A stretch of DNA of 64,000 nt from Tolypothrix sp. NIES-4075 (GCF_002218085.1 NZ_BDUC01000003.1:903666-967665); one strand, 5' to 3'. Shown: positions 26,010-35,299, counted from the first letter of the stretch. Numbers and translations: made by a program. The notes: a model not told the origin generated them from the sequence alone.

Positions 26010-26951
26010 ATGATTTTTTTTAATCAAGACGAACAACTAGAAAATCTCGGCTTAGGCATTTTAGAGGCAACTTGGGCACAATTTCCCACTTTAGCCCGTA
26101 ACCAAATTGCTCTAACTTGGATTGTCTACGATCCGCCGGTACTAGTAAATACTGGTGGTGCTTTAACTCCAGATGCTTTTTGGACCCATTCTATACGTGG
26201 TTTTACTTATCGCGGTGTTGAACGAATTTATCCTGCGAGTGTCGTCAAGCTGTTTTACATGGTAGCGGTAAACGAATGGCTGGAAAAACAGATGCTTCAG
26301 ACTTCCAAGGAATTGGAAAGAGCCACGCGAGATATGATAGTTGATTCTAGCAATGATGGTACCAGCTTAGTTATAGATATGCTGAGTGGAACCACTTCCG
26401 GACCCGAATTATCAGCCGGACCATTTGAAACTTGGAAGCATCAACGCAATATCGTTAACCGTTATCTCAAGTCTTTGGGCTGGGAAGAATTAGACACAAT
26501 TAACGTCTGTCAAAAAACTTGGGGTGATGGTCCTTATGGACGGGAACGGGCATTTTATGGAGAAATGCTGGAGAATCGCAACATGCTGACGACAAATGCC
26601 ACCGCCAGATTATTGCATAGTATTGTCGGTGGAGTGGCAGTGTCAAGTGGGCGATCGCTCTTCATGATGGCTTTACTCAAACGCAGTCTCAAAAAAGAAG
26701 ATTTACCAACAGACGTTGAAGAAGACCAAATTACAGGCTTTTTAGGTGGTGGACTTCCCGAAAACGCGCAAATTTGGTCAAAAGCGGGTTGGACGAGTCA
26801 AGTTCGTCATGATGCAGCTTACATCGAGTTACAAGATTTGCGTCCCTACCTTTTAGTAGTATTTACAGAAGGCAAAGCACACGCAAAAAGCCGCGAAATT
26901 TTGCCTTTTATTTCCAAGCATTTTGCGGAAGCTATTAGCAGTTTGGGATAG
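26010..26951 (+). CDS. Class A beta-lactamase-like serine hydrolase
   Basis: This 313-residue protein has the serine beta-lactamase/DD-peptidase motifs: SxxK in PASVVKLF, an SDN-like SNDGTS, and KxG in SKAGWTS. There is no obvious signal peptide, so it may be cytosolic or exported in another way. Cyanobacterial proteins of this kind are annotated as beta-lactamase-related hydrolases; the true substrate is unknown. It is divergent from the NlpC/P60 gene with only 12 bp between the start codons, which suggests a shared control region and a cell-wall context. Confidence 0.82.
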   Translation: MIFFNQDEQLENLGLGILEATWAQFPTLARNQIALTWIVYDPPVLVNTGGALTPDAFWTHSIRGFTYRGVERIYPASVVKLFYMVAVNEWLEKQMLQTSKELERATRDMIVDSSNDGTSLVIDMLSGTTSGPELSAGPFETWKHQRNIVNRYLKSLGWEELDTINVCQKTWGDGPYGRERAFYGEMLENRNMLTTNATARLLHSIVGGVAVSSGRSLFMMALLKRSLKKEDLPTDVEEDQITGFLGGGLPENAQIWSKAGWTSQVRHDAAYIELQDLRPYLLVVFTEGKAHAKSREILPFISKHFAEAISSLG

Positions 26952-27028
26952 CCTCGTAGGGGTGGGGTCTGCCTGCCCTTAAGTTGAGTCAAATTTTTCA
27001 TCACCTAGTTTAACAACATTTTCAATAG

Positions 27029-27262
27029 CGATCGCTCTTTTTCCGTCCCGATGAAATTGAACGTTTACACCACGCTAAAGCCATTCTAAATCAAAAGCTT
27101 CAGAATCCACCTTCTCTACTAAATCTAGCCAGACAAATCGGACTCAATGACTTTAAGCTCAAGCGTGGGTTTCGAGAAGTTTTTGGCACTACGGTGTGTG
27201 GGTATGTGCAATCCTTGCGACTAGAGCAAGCACAAGAGTTACTCCGAAGCACTAATTTGGCG
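27029..27262 (+). pseudogene. AraC-family (PchR-like) regulator fragment
   Basis: FFRPDEIERLHHAKAILNQKL...LLNLARQIGLNDFKLKRGFREVFGTTV is the HTH region of the AraC regulators that control cyanobacterial siderophore uptake genes. The N-terminal sensor is missing and the second HTH ends at a HIP1 site (27260-27267). There the frame passes directly into a TonB-dependent receptor fragment. There is no proper start codon. Confidence 0.82.
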
Positions 27263-27893
27263 ATCGCACCAGCACTGAGCTACAAAATTGGTGATGCGAC
27301 AACATTGACGCTGGAGTATGAATATCTCAAACTCGATCGCACCTATTATGATGGTCTTCCGCCCGATCCAAACATTTTTAAAGCTCCTATCAGTCGTTTT
27401 TTAGGGGAACCAGGCGATCGTTTCTCCAAAGAGACACACTCTGTATTTCTAAACGTCAATCATCGCTTCAGTGAAAATATCCGGCTTCGCAGTGGCTTTT
27501 CCGTTACGCTTGATGATTCTGAAGAGTCAGAGTTTCGACCGAATAGCATTGATTCAGATGGTCGTACCGTGCTGCGAAGGTTTGCTGGTGGTCCTGGTTA
27601 TTTACAAAACTACTCTCTGCAAAACGATCTAATCAGTAATTTCAGTACGGGTTCCATCCAACATCAAGTTCTTGTCGGGTTGGAGTGGAATAAATATATC
27701 TATGGCTACGATTTTCTCCGAAGTTCTACTTCAGTGACTCCGAGTATTGATTTATTCAATCCTGTGTATGGTGCTTTTCCGCCATCAGAGTTCGATCAAG
27801 CAGCATCAAGGGATCGTTTTGAGCGCAATACGATCGCCCTTTATCTGCAAGATCAAATTACATTGCTGCCAAATCTGAAGTTATTGGTGGGCG
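27263..27893 (+). pseudogene. TonB-dependent siderophore receptor fragment
   Basis: About 210 residues of a TonB-dependent outer-membrane receptor barrel (IGDATTLTLEYEYLKLDRTYYDGLPPDP...VLVGLEWNKYIYGYD...LYLQDQITLLPNLKLLVGG). The signal peptide, plug and C-terminal barrel strands are missing. It is fused in frame to the AraC fragment upstream and breaks off at 27893, where PepSY sequence begins in another frame. It cannot make a functional receptor. Confidence 0.85.
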
Positions 27894-28400
27894 GGCTTTT
27901 GCTGGAACTTCTACAGCTTTACAGAGCCGATTATCTACGCTGTGACATTCACCCCAAAACCATCCGAGCTAGTATCCAAGCCAATTCCTGGTAAATCGAC
28001 CTTAGGACTAACACAGCAACTGAAAATTGCCGATGCTGCCTTACCTGGTGCTGTTACTAAAAGCATTTACTTTCCTGGTAAACCAGAAGATGCTCTACAA
28101 ATTCGCATGAAGCTACCGCAGGAAAGTTCAGATTACGGTGATAGTAATGTTTATCTCGACCAGTACAGTGGTGAGGTTTTGCGAGTTGATAATGCTTTAA
28201 AGATGCGCTTAGGCGATCGCGTCCTCAACTCCTTTGTTCCCCTACACTACGGTACATTTGGGGGCTTACCTACTCGCATTCTCTATGTGTTTATTGGACT
28301 TGCACCACTGATTCTGTTTCTCACTGCCTTTCTAATGTACTGGTATCGTCACTGGACAAAACGTCCTACAAAAAATAATATTTATACAACTTCAAATTGA
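27894..28400 (+). pseudogene. PepSY-associated membrane protein, C-terminal fragment
   Basis: Starting at GFCWNFYSFTEPI and running through DSNVYLDQYSGEVLRVDNALKMRLGDR to a C-terminal membrane helix and stop at 28400, this is the second half of a PepSY-domain membrane protein. Such proteins are frequent partners of siderophore receptors (iron-reductase-like). The N-terminal membrane part is gone. A frame from ATG 27942 would give 152 residues, but it would be a remnant. Confidence 0.8.
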
Positions 28401-28482
28401 TGCTCTATAAATTGGTATTACACCACAATTCACGCATTGATTAAATTACAGAGCGTATTTGTAAGAACTTGGAAGAGTGAAG

Positions 28483-29274
28483 CTAAAGATTCATAGCGAT
28501 CGCTTCTACATCTTCTACAGAAAGGGACAAAGCATCAGCTACTTGTTCTCGGTTTAATCCCATACTAAGTAATCGAGGTACTGCTTGTTGTAGACGTTGT
28601 TGTGCAGCTTGGGCTTGTTGTTGTGCGGCTTCGGCTTGTTGTTGTGCAGCTTGGGCTTGTTGTTGTGCGACTTGGGCTTGTTGTTGTGCGGCTTGCGATC
28701 GTGCCATTAATTCCCCAAATGTCATAAAAGGCTGACCATCTGGATATGAAAGTTGCCACTGTTCACCGGAGACATCAAAATTAATTTGCAGCCGTGGACT
28801 CACCCATTTTTGACCAAAATCTACCCAGTCTAAACCATACTCACCCCGTAACCAAACTTGTAGTTCATTATTTGCTGGGTTATATATATAGTATTCCTCG
28901 ACACCGTATTGACTGTAGAAGAGCAACTTACGAGCCATTTCTACTGATGTGTTGACTGGGGAGAGAATTTCAAACACTACTTGGGGCGGTTGATTTCCTT
29001 CTTCCCACTGCTTATAAGAAGATCGACGACCTTTGGGACGATTAAGGGCAACCATCACATCAGGTGCATATTTAATCTTGTTGTTGTCTTTGATGGGATA
29101 CCAGAACAAATCACCAGCGATGAAAACATTGGGATCATCTGCAAAGAGAATATCTAAATTACCTTTAATTAGTACGATAATTTCAAAATGTTCTGTATTA
29201 TTTGCCATCGGCTGACCATCAGATTCAGGATAGAAAATCTCCGAAGGGGCAGAAGATTCAATTTGGGAAACCAT
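28483..29274 (-). CDS. Uma2 family endonuclease-like protein (DUF820)
   Basis: This is a 263-residue intact member of the Uma2/DUF820 family, a PD-(D/E)XK-like fold that is greatly expanded in cyanobacteria. FYPESDGQPMANNTEHF is the usual start; PDVMVAL, PPQVVFEILSP and VEEYYIYNP are core motifs. Residues about 195-235 are a Gln/Ala coiled coil coded by a tandem repeat (QAQVAQQ). ATG 29274 is preferred, with GGAGG 8 bases upstream. The biological role of the family is not settled. Confidence 0.88.
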   Translation of the reverse strand: MVSQIESSAPSEIFYPESDGQPMANNTEHFEIIVLIKGNLDILFADDPNVFIAGDLFWYPIKDNNKIKYAPDVMVALNRPKGRRSSYKQWEEGNQPPQVVFEILSPVNTSVEMARKLLFYSQYGVEEYYIYNPANNELQVWLRGEYGLDWVDFGQKWVSPRLQINFDVSGEQWQLSYPDGQPFMTFGELMARSQAAQQQAQVAQQQAQAAQQQAEAAQQQAQAAQQRLQQAVPRLLSMGLNREQVADALSLSVEDVEAIAMNL

Positions 29275-29323
29275 CGCTGTTACCTCCACTCGTATTTCTA
29301 TTTTAGGCGATACCTAACGGTAA

Positions 29324-29375
29324 GCTTCTCCTGTCGGAGACGCGCAAGGGACGAGACGCACTCGCGTTCGCTAAC
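29324..29375. repeat. Palindromic repeat copy (GCTTCTCCTGTCGGAGACGCG)
   Basis: This is the second copy of the repeat found at 25259. It is followed by a degenerate stretch ACGAGACGCACTCGCGTTCGC. It lies between the Uma2 gene and the lipoprotein gene. Confidence 0.6.
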
Positions 29376-29539
29376 TTATATCTTGCACCTGTAGGGAGAA
29401 ACCAGGAATAGACCGATAGAGAGCATAATTGCGCCCCTTGGCGCTGTTTGAGACATTTACACAAACCCGGACAACAAGTCAGATTCGTGCATTTAAAGTT
29501 TCCCCTCACGGTGTCTTGGTACGCTTACTTAATATATCG

Positions 29540-30460
29540 ATGAAAACAAGACTTTTATTATCTATTTTTGTGGTAGCGATCGCTTATCTTACTAGCTGTA
29601 AAAATTTGCAAGGCAATTCAACAGTTGAAGCTGAAAAAACTTGCCTTGGTGACGATGCCAAATTCAGTCTGGAATTCTTCAAAACTAATAATCAAGGTGA
29701 TAAAGATTCAAAAGGTATCAATCATGTAATTATTTTTAATCCCAAATCTGAAGAATTAGATTTTAAAGTTAATGTCGGTTTAGCTCATAATCTTTACGCC
29801 AAAGATGATAAAGGTAAATTGCTCAAAGAATATATCCCTACACAGTTTCATGAAATCATCGCTAACGAAAATGCTAAATTAAACGGAAAAGTACCCATTG
29901 CGGCAATTAATGCTGACTATATAGAAACGGATAATAAACCACAAGGTTTAAATATTTCTCGCGGAATAGAGTATTCCGGAGTCTTCAAAAATAAACGGTC
30001 TTCTTTTGGAATATCAGGAGGTGAACCTAAAAAGCGAACGGCTACAATCCAAGCAGGAAGAAGAAAAAATGATATTCTGAATTACAATTTAGTCGGTGGT
30101 AATGGCAGATTTTATCGTCAAGGGCAGTTTAAAGATATTTGCCAAGATTTAGGAGAACTTGCTTGCAAACAAGTTACAAATCGTTCTTTAGTCGCTACGA
30201 CTAACAAAGGTTATGTAATTCTGTTGGTTAATGATTCAAAAGCTAATTCAGATATTAGTTTATCTGAAGTTAATCAAGAATTGCTTCCAGATAATTTTGA
30301 TGATGTTCTTGAGGGAATTGCCAAAAATAATTGTTTAGGTAAAATTCAAGAAGGAATGTTATTTGATGGCGGGATGTCTCCAGGGTTGTATTACAATAAC
30401 AAAATATATGTAGAAAATCCAGGACCTATAGGTTCAGTATTTTTAATTTATAAAAAATAA
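29540..30460 (+). CDS. Phosphodiester glycosidase (NAGPA-domain) family lipoprotein
   Basis: This is a 306-residue protein from ATG 29540. The N-terminus is a lipoprotein signal (LLLSIFVVAIAYLTSC). The mature part carries the NAGPA/DUF2233 fold: AAINADYIETDNKPQGLNIS and FDGGMSPGLYYNN near the C-terminus. In animals the domain removes N-acetylglucosamine from phosphodiesters; bacterial members are mostly uncharacterised envelope proteins. A second, non-lipoprotein member is encoded at 36492-37340. The longer frame from 29429 has no plausible start region. Confidence 0.75.
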   Translation: MKTRLLLSIFVVAIAYLTSCKNLQGNSTVEAEKTCLGDDAKFSLEFFKTNNQGDKDSKGINHVIIFNPKSEELDFKVNVGLAHNLYAKDDKGKLLKEYIPTQFHEIIANENAKLNGKVPIAAINADYIETDNKPQGLNISRGIEYSGVFKNKRSSFGISGGEPKKRTATIQAGRRKNDILNYNLVGGNGRFYRQGQFKDICQDLGELACKQVTNRSLVATTNKGYVILLVNDSKANSDISLSEVNQELLPDNFDDVLEGIAKNNCLGKIQEGMLFDGGMSPGLYYNNKIYVENPGPIGSVFLIYKK

Positions 30461-30469
30461 AGCGATGGA

Positions 30470-30772
30470 GTCAAAGGTGACTTACACACCAACTTTGACC
30501 ATGAAAGATTTGCTCATAATCTGAAAAAATGCGAACACAGATGGCTTCTAACTTACGATGATTGTCCAGAAATTAGAAAGTTATTCAATTTTGCAGAAAT
30601 AACAGAGTTAGAAGTACAGTATGGAATGAATAATTATAAGCAAAAAAATGCTGCTAAAGGCAAAGAATTATTAATCAAAAACTACTCTTGTTCTTTGCCA
30701 AAAGATAAACAGAAAAAATTTGAGCAATTGCCATTGGAAGATATACAATCATCTGCATCCAATAACTCATGA
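30470..30772 (+). pseudogene. C-terminal stump of a D12-class DNA adenine methyltransferase
   Basis: About 100 codons without a start. GDLHTNFDHERFAHNL, RWLLTYDDCPEIRKLF, VQYGMNNYKQ and AAKGKELLIKNY match the C-terminal third of Dam-like (N6-adenine, D12 class) methyltransferases. The S-adenosylmethionine site and the catalytic DPPY motif are absent, so it is inactive. It starts within about 10 bp of the preceding gene's stop, which suggests a deletion joined them. Confidence 0.85.
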
Positions 30773-30819
30773 CTTCCTCAATACAATAAAAGAGCAGAAT
30801 ATTAATATTAAGGATTCTG

Positions 30820-31257
30820 ATGGTAAAAGTCTTTGTTTACGGCACGCTTAAACCAGGTGAAGCAAATTATCAAAGATATTGTGCGCTTCAAGTGGTAGAT
30901 GCTAAGAAAGCTTACGCTTTTGGTCAATTGTTTGCTTTACCGATGGGCTACCCAGCTATGACCCTAGGAGATAGCCTCGTCTACGGATATTTACTGACAT
31001 TTGTTGATGCAAAGGTTTTAAATAACCTAGATATTTTAGAATATTACCAACCCTCCAGACTAAGAACTGAAAACCTTTATAATCGACAAGAAGTTGAAAT
31101 ATACGATCTAGAAGGGCGATCGCTTGGTATTGCCTGGGTCTATTTAATGATACCGCAGCAAATTTGTCAACTAAAAGGCAGCCGACTACAGCGCGATGGC
31201 TGGTGGAGTGGCTGCGGCTTAACAGTTGGCATTATAAACAGCGGAGTTAACAATTAA
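30820..31257 (+). CDS. Gamma-glutamylcyclotransferase-like (AIG2/GGCT fold) protein
   Basis: This 145-residue protein starts with VKVFVYGTLKPGEANYQRYC, the YGTL(K/R)xG motif of the GGCT-like fold, and continues with the expected Gly- and Tyr-rich core (LGDSLVYGYLLTF). Family members cleave gamma-glutamylamines or cyclise gamma-glutamyl groups, although many bacterial ones are untested. It is a single gene, convergent with the anti-sigma gene 8 bp away. Confidence 0.82.
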   Translation: MVKVFVYGTLKPGEANYQRYCALQVVDAKKAYAFGQLFALPMGYPAMTLGDSLVYGYLLTFVDAKVLNNLDILEYYQPSRLRTENLYNRQEVEIYDLEGRSLGIAWVYLMIPQQICQLKGSRLQRDGWWSGCGLTVGIINSGVNN

Positions 31258-31265
31258 CTCCGGAA

Positions 31266-31880
31266 TTAATTTAGTTCCTGTTCAGTCTTTTCTGGTTGAG
31301 GTGCAACCCGATCAACTGAATTTTTCGGAGAGGATTCTGCTGTTTTGGGAATAGGGAAGACAGGAGTATTAATAGCAACCATCAGTGGCGAAGCGGCAAC
31401 AGGCGAAGGCGTCTGTTGTGTCGGTTCGATTGAAGGTTTTTGAGCCATTTGAGGTATACTGGAATCTCCACCTGGTAGCCAGCCAGAAACCGCACTAATG
31501 ACGCAAGCGGCGACGGCAGTACCTCCACATACCCATGCTAGCCGGGAACGGCGACGTAAAGAAGCCATTACTTGCTGGACTGTTTCTTCTATTGGCTGTA
31601 TTGGCTGTGGTACGGGAAGATTCCGCACGCCTTGCCGTAGCTTTAACAGTCGAGCATACAATAGTTTTACTGAGGCATCATTTGCCAACCATTGTTCAAC
31701 TTGCTTGCGTTCGGCAGCTGTCACCTCACCATCGAGGTAAGCACTTAATAACTCGAAGCGATCGCGCTTCACTATATCCATAGCACCCGTAGATTCATTG
31801 GTTTGTTTAACTGCTGGCATTTGCACATCTTTATTAGCTTGCAAATCGGAGCGAGCGGAAAACTGAGAATCAGTAGTCAT
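31266..31880 (-). CDS. Anti-sigma factor (membrane-anchored), partner of the ECF sigma
   Basis: This is a 204-residue protein from ATG 31880. The N-terminal anti-sigma domain (RDRFELLSAYLDGEVTAAERKQVEQWLAND) is followed by a membrane helix (about 137-158, LAWVCGGTAVAACVISAV) and a Pro/Ser/Thr-rich C-terminal tail outside the membrane. It lies directly downstream of the ECF sigma gene on the same strand, the usual arrangement. It should hold the sigma factor at the membrane until an envelope signal releases it. The zinc-binding Cys of classical ZAS domains are not evident. Confidence 0.82.
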   Translation of the reverse strand: MTTDSQFSARSDLQANKDVQMPAVKQTNESTGAMDIVKRDRFELLSAYLDGEVTAAERKQVEQWLANDASVKLLYARLLKLRQGVRNLPVPQPIQPIEETVQQVMASLRRRSRLAWVCGGTAVAACVISAVSGWLPGGDSSIPQMAQKPSIEPTQQTPSPVAASPLMVAINTPVFPIPKTAESSPKNSVDRVAPQPEKTEQELN

Positions 31881-32045
31881 CTTAACATTATTACCAATTC
31901 CAACACGGGTTAAACGAGCGGACAGGAATGAGAAATTAATCAATTTTTCTCCTGGCGGCAGAAGCACTCTACAATTATCTTAAATTTTATGGAAATCAAC
32001 CCTTAAATTCTGCCATTGTAGCAGAGGCTGGATAGATAGTGTTAG

Positions 32046-32702
32046 TTACGAATCTAAATAATTTTGCAATTGAGTTTGCAATCTGGATCTAGCTCTGGCT
32101 ATTCTCGATTTAACGGTTCCCAAAGAAACACCAGTGATTTCGGCAATTTCTTCGTATGCCATTCCTTCGATTTCTCTCAGAACAATTGTAGTGCGGAATA
32201 CTTCAGGTAAATCGGCGATCGCGGAGCGCAGTTGCTCGTAAAATTCTCTCGTTGTTAGCTCTTCTTCAGGTCCTGGGGTATCTCCAGCTATTTCCCAATC
32301 CATCTCGCCGTCCTCTACCGCACGGGGAGCATCAAGCGACAAGGGACTAACAACACGCTTGCGTTTGCGTAACTCATCGTAAAACAAGTTAGTGGCAATA
32401 CGGCTCAACCAGCCCCGGAACTTAGCTGGCTCTTGCAATCGGTTAACATTCCGATATACTCGAATCCAAACTTCCTGAGCCAAATCAGCTCTGTCAGCCC
32501 AATCAGGAGCGAGGTGATATAAAACCCTATCAACTTGAGTCTGAAAACGGCGCATAAGTTCTGCAAACGCAACACGATCTGGGCGCAGTCCAGTTTGACA
32601 GCGCAAAATTAAATCGTGATTAGAGAGTTTGTCAACTTGCACTGAGGTTTCTGAAAGCCTCACATCAACCGTTGACCAGGATACAGGAATCGATTGACTC
32701 AT
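32046..32702 (-). CDS. sigG: ECF-type RNA polymerase sigma factor (SigG-like)
   Basis: This is a 218-residue ECF sigma factor. Region 2 is recognisable in WADRADLAQEVWIRVYRNVNRL and FRGWLSRIATNLFYDELRKRKR. Region 4 lies in LPEVFRTTIVLREIEGMAYEEIAEITGVSLGTVKSRIARARSRL. It closely fits the cyanobacterial SigG group, linked to envelope stress. ATG 32702 is preferred to GTG 32711. The downstream anti-sigma gene follows after 165 bp. The symbol is assigned by resemblance. Confidence 0.9.
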   Translation of the reverse strand: MSQSIPVSWSTVDVRLSETSVQVDKLSNHDLILRCQTGLRPDRVAFAELMRRFQTQVDRVLYHLAPDWADRADLAQEVWIRVYRNVNRLQEPAKFRGWLSRIATNLFYDELRKRKRVVSPLSLDAPRAVEDGEMDWEIAGDTPGPEEELTTREFYEQLRSAIADLPEVFRTTIVLREIEGMAYEEIAEITGVSLGTVKSRIARARSRLQTQLQNYLDS

Positions 32703-33416
32703 AGAACGCACTGACTTTTGAACATCCCTATCTATTAGACCTGCTAATCAGTAAGAAGTTCCTCTGGTGAGTGACGGATTTATGACTGGAACAATAGTAA
32801 ACTATTATGAACATGCAATGTTAATCGAAGCCATTTTTTGTCACTTTTAATCAAAAATGCTGCTGAATATTTATTTGGTTGTATACGCTCTGGTACTTAT
32901 TTTGTGGAGAATTATTTTGAAACAACTAACTGTAAGATAATTAAGGAAGTTATCTCAAGGGAAAAATTAGTTTAAAATGGGATAATCTCTTATAAGGCAA
33001 TGGTTATTGTCATTGAAATTATTAAGATATTATCTTTTTAGAGATAGCAAAAACATATTTACATATGTATTTTTTGCAATTATCAAGTCTGACTATATTT
33101 CGGGCAAAATCAAATGATAATTATAGTTTTTATCGCTGGAATAGCCGCTTTCTTATCTGTTATTTTTTCGTGCCGAGTAGCACAGCAATGTTACTTAGCA
33201 ATGTGCAATATTATAAACTGACCATCTACGGTTGACAATTTAGTATAAAACCCAATAAAAAGAGGGCGGATTGTCTTCAGGTATGAGAACTTCGCTTATT
33301 TTCCGCCCTTGTTGCAAAGTGTCCACAAGACAAGAAGGCATTTTCTATTTTCTCTTTTTTGTGTGCTTATTGTTTTTTTATCTTGCCATTTTTAGCTGCT
33401 GTAGCTACCATGACTG
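32703..33416. other. Long AT-rich intergenic region
   Basis: This is the upstream region of the sigma factor gene. A 35-codon hydrophobic frame (33114-33221, MIIIVFIAGIAAFLSVIF) is present but lacks a clear ribosome site. An 8-bp inverted repeat AGGGCGGA/TCCGCCCT (33263-33309) encloses 31 bases. A + strand frame 33271-33459 has low-complexity hydrophobic content and is not supported. Confidence 0.4.
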
Positions 33417-33569
33417 TTATTTTTTGAGCATCGTTGCCAAAATCGTTAGTGTAGTTTGATTATGTTCCTGATAACTAGTATCAGCATTAGTTTGATCGGG
33501 GACGCGAACTTGTAAAAAGAAATTAAGGGAAAATGTAATTGTGACCGCTAGCAATAATTTTTCAAACAT
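33417..33569 (-). CDS. Possible small secreted or membrane peptide (50 aa)
   Basis: A 50-codon frame with a hydrophobic N-terminal segment (FEKLLLAVTITFSLNFFLQV) and a polar tail (PDQTNADTSYQEHNQTT). GAGAG lies about 8 bases before the ATG. It resembles the short signal-peptide-bearing proteins seen in cyanobacteria, but I do not recognise it and it may be chance. Confidence 0.35.
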   Translation of the reverse strand: MFEKLLLAVTITFSLNFFLQVRVPDQTNADTSYQEHNQTTLTILATMLKK

Positions 33570-33767
33570 GATTTTTCTCTCACCCACACCATTAATGATT
33601 GATTGCTATAGTTCCAGAGTTCCTGAAAACGAGGTTTTTCCCCAAAGTTTTTTTGCTGGAATAATTGGCATAGACCTAGTTTGCCCACTGGTGTTGGGAT
33701 ATTTATAAGGAAACGGATAATTATTTGTGAATTTTTCATAACTGTTCATACAGAAACAATAAATGCG

Positions 33768-34499
33768 ATGACGATGGGAAGAAATGAATCTGTAGCTCGT
33801 ATAGTCATGTTGCTCTGTTTTGGCACAGCAATTTTATCTCTGGCTGTGCATTGGCACATGATTGCAGCAAAAGGGCAGTTTGAGGAGTCAGCCTCTACTA
33901 GGTTGCGGCAAGATCCAACAATGGCTTCATCCGCAGCGAGTGCGTCTACGTTGTCTTCAATGGCTGCTGCTAAGTCGGGAAAAGTGGAAAAAAATGTAAC
34001 TAGGGAAGCACAGTTAGCAAAAAATAATTGGCTACTGGTAGACCAAACAAAAAAGCCAAAGTTTTTAAGAGCGCAAATCGCTCAACCAAAATCAGCCAAT
34101 AGTGTGGCTGGCAAATCGCAAGTAGTGGTAGATTTAAGCGATCGCCGCGCTTATGTTTATGCTAAAGATGAAGTGATAGCCAGCTACCCAATTGCTGTTG
34201 GTAAGAAGGGTTGGGAAACACCCACAGGTTCTTTCCAAGTGATGCACATGCAATACTATCCTGCGTGGCGTCACCCGATTACAGGCAAAGTGTTTGCGGC
34301 AGGTACTGATAGCCCTTTGGGAGATAGATGGATTGGTTTTTGGTCAGATGGACGCAATCAAATTGGTTTTCACGGCACACCAGATGTTGAGGTGATAGGA
34401 ACTGCTATATCTCATGGCTGCTTAAGAATGCGTAATCCTGATGTGCGAATGCTATACAAGCAGGTGGGTTTGGGGACAACTGTGATAGTACGCGAATAA
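33768..34499 (+). CDS. L,D-transpeptidase (YkuD family)
   Basis: This is a 243-residue protein with an N-terminal membrane or signal segment (IVMLLCFGTAILSLAVHW), a low-complexity linker (about 40-120), and a YkuD domain. The domain starts VVVDLSDRRAYVYAKDEVIASYPIAVGKKG and ends with IGFHGT...AISHGCLRM, containing the catalytic His and Cys. It should cross-link peptidoglycan stem peptides or attach proteins in the periplasm. ATG 33768 is chosen over an upstream start that would add 29 unlikely residues. Confidence 0.88.
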   Translation: MTMGRNESVARIVMLLCFGTAILSLAVHWHMIAAKGQFEESASTRLRQDPTMASSAASASTLSSMAAAKSGKVEKNVTREAQLAKNNWLLVDQTKKPKFLRAQIAQPKSANSVAGKSQVVVDLSDRRAYVYAKDEVIASYPIAVGKKGWETPTGSFQVMHMQYYPAWRHPITGKVFAAGTDSPLGDRWIGFWSDGRNQIGFHGTPDVEVIGTAISHGCLRMRNPDVRMLYKQVGLGTTVIVRE

Positions 34500-34555
34500 A
34501 GGCGCGAAGGCGCGGTAGAGACGTTCGGTGTGGAACGTCTGTACGGTCGGTGCGG

Positions 34556-34636
34556 AATTAGGAGTCAAGAGTCAAGAGTCAAGAGTTAAGAGCTAATGGA
34601 CTGTTGACTTTGGACTGTTGACTTTGGATTATTAAC
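34556..34636. repeat. Heptanucleotide tandem repeats
   Basis: GGAGTCAAGAGTCAAGAGTCAAGAG (7-base unit AGAGTCA, several copies) is followed by a partly repeated GGACTGTTGACTTT. This is a short tandem repeat block between convergent genes. Confidence 0.6.
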
Positions 34637-34638
34637 TA

Positions 34639-35187
34639 TTATTTTTGTTCAAAGTTAGGCGCACATGCCTGAAGTAAAGTACTGACTTGTTGCAGAATGT
34701 CATTACCAGTATTTTTGCTTAAAATTGTTCGTTCTGGGAAGAAATTCGGTCGATCTAAATAACGGGAAATCGCCTCATTTATTTGCTGGGCGATTAATTG
34801 CTGAAGTTCTGCGTGGGCACGTTGTCTTTGATAGCTAGCACCTTCTTCTGTGGTTGCATACAGGGGAGGAAGACGGTTGAGGGCATAAGCGGCAATATCT
34901 CCGACTTCAAGAGAACTTTCGCTAGTAGCTTCAATTTCTGCTATTCTGGCGATCGCCTCGGTCAATACCAATTCTTCCATAACATTAATGAATTCTTTGC
35001 GAGGTACTGCCTCTACCTCACCAGTCAATAGCGCTCCCATTAGCTTATCTAATGCCATGTACTCTTCAATTGAAAGTTCGCTGGCGTTATCACAGATTCG
35101 CCCGACTTCTGCTTCCATTGCTGGTGTGAGATAACCATCCTGGAGAGACTGTTCTACAATTTTTTCGATAGTACTCATAAGGCTCAT
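34639..35187 (-). CDS. ComFB family protein (c-di-nucleotide-binding type)
   Basis: This 182-residue protein contains the ComFB domain in its second half (VMEELVLTEAIARI...VGDIAAYALNRLPPLYATTEEGASYQ). In cyanobacteria ComFB-type proteins (CdgR in Synechocystis) bind c-di-GMP and influence cell size, motility or competence. The first half is helical (about 5-60). ATG 35187 is preferred, with ATG 35178 as alternative. No operon partner is evident. Confidence 0.85.
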   Translation of the reverse strand: MSLMSTIEKIVEQSLQDGYLTPAMEAEVGRICDNASELSIEEYMALDKLMGALLTGEVEAVPRKEFINVMEELVLTEAIARIAEIEATSESSLEVGDIAAYALNRLPPLYATTEEGASYQRQRAHAELQQLIAQQINEAISRYLDRPNFFPERTILSKNTGNDILQQVSTLLQACAPNFEQK

Positions 35188-35299
35188 TTTTTTTACGCCA
35201 CCAAGCAAGGTAGGGACGGTAGCAAATCAATCAATTTTATTTTGCCTAATTGTTGGCAAAATGCAAACAAATTACATAAATATATTACGTAAAGACATG

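Noticed and set aside
27194..27994. A genuine 266-residue AraC-receptor fusion gene
   Set aside because: It joins internal fragments of two unrelated families, lacks a start and a signal peptide, and ends at a second break. Deletion debris is the simpler reading.
33271..33459. A 62-residue hydrophobic + strand gene
   Set aside because: The Phe/Leu/Cys-rich content comes from T-rich DNA, and a better small frame lies on the other strand nearby.
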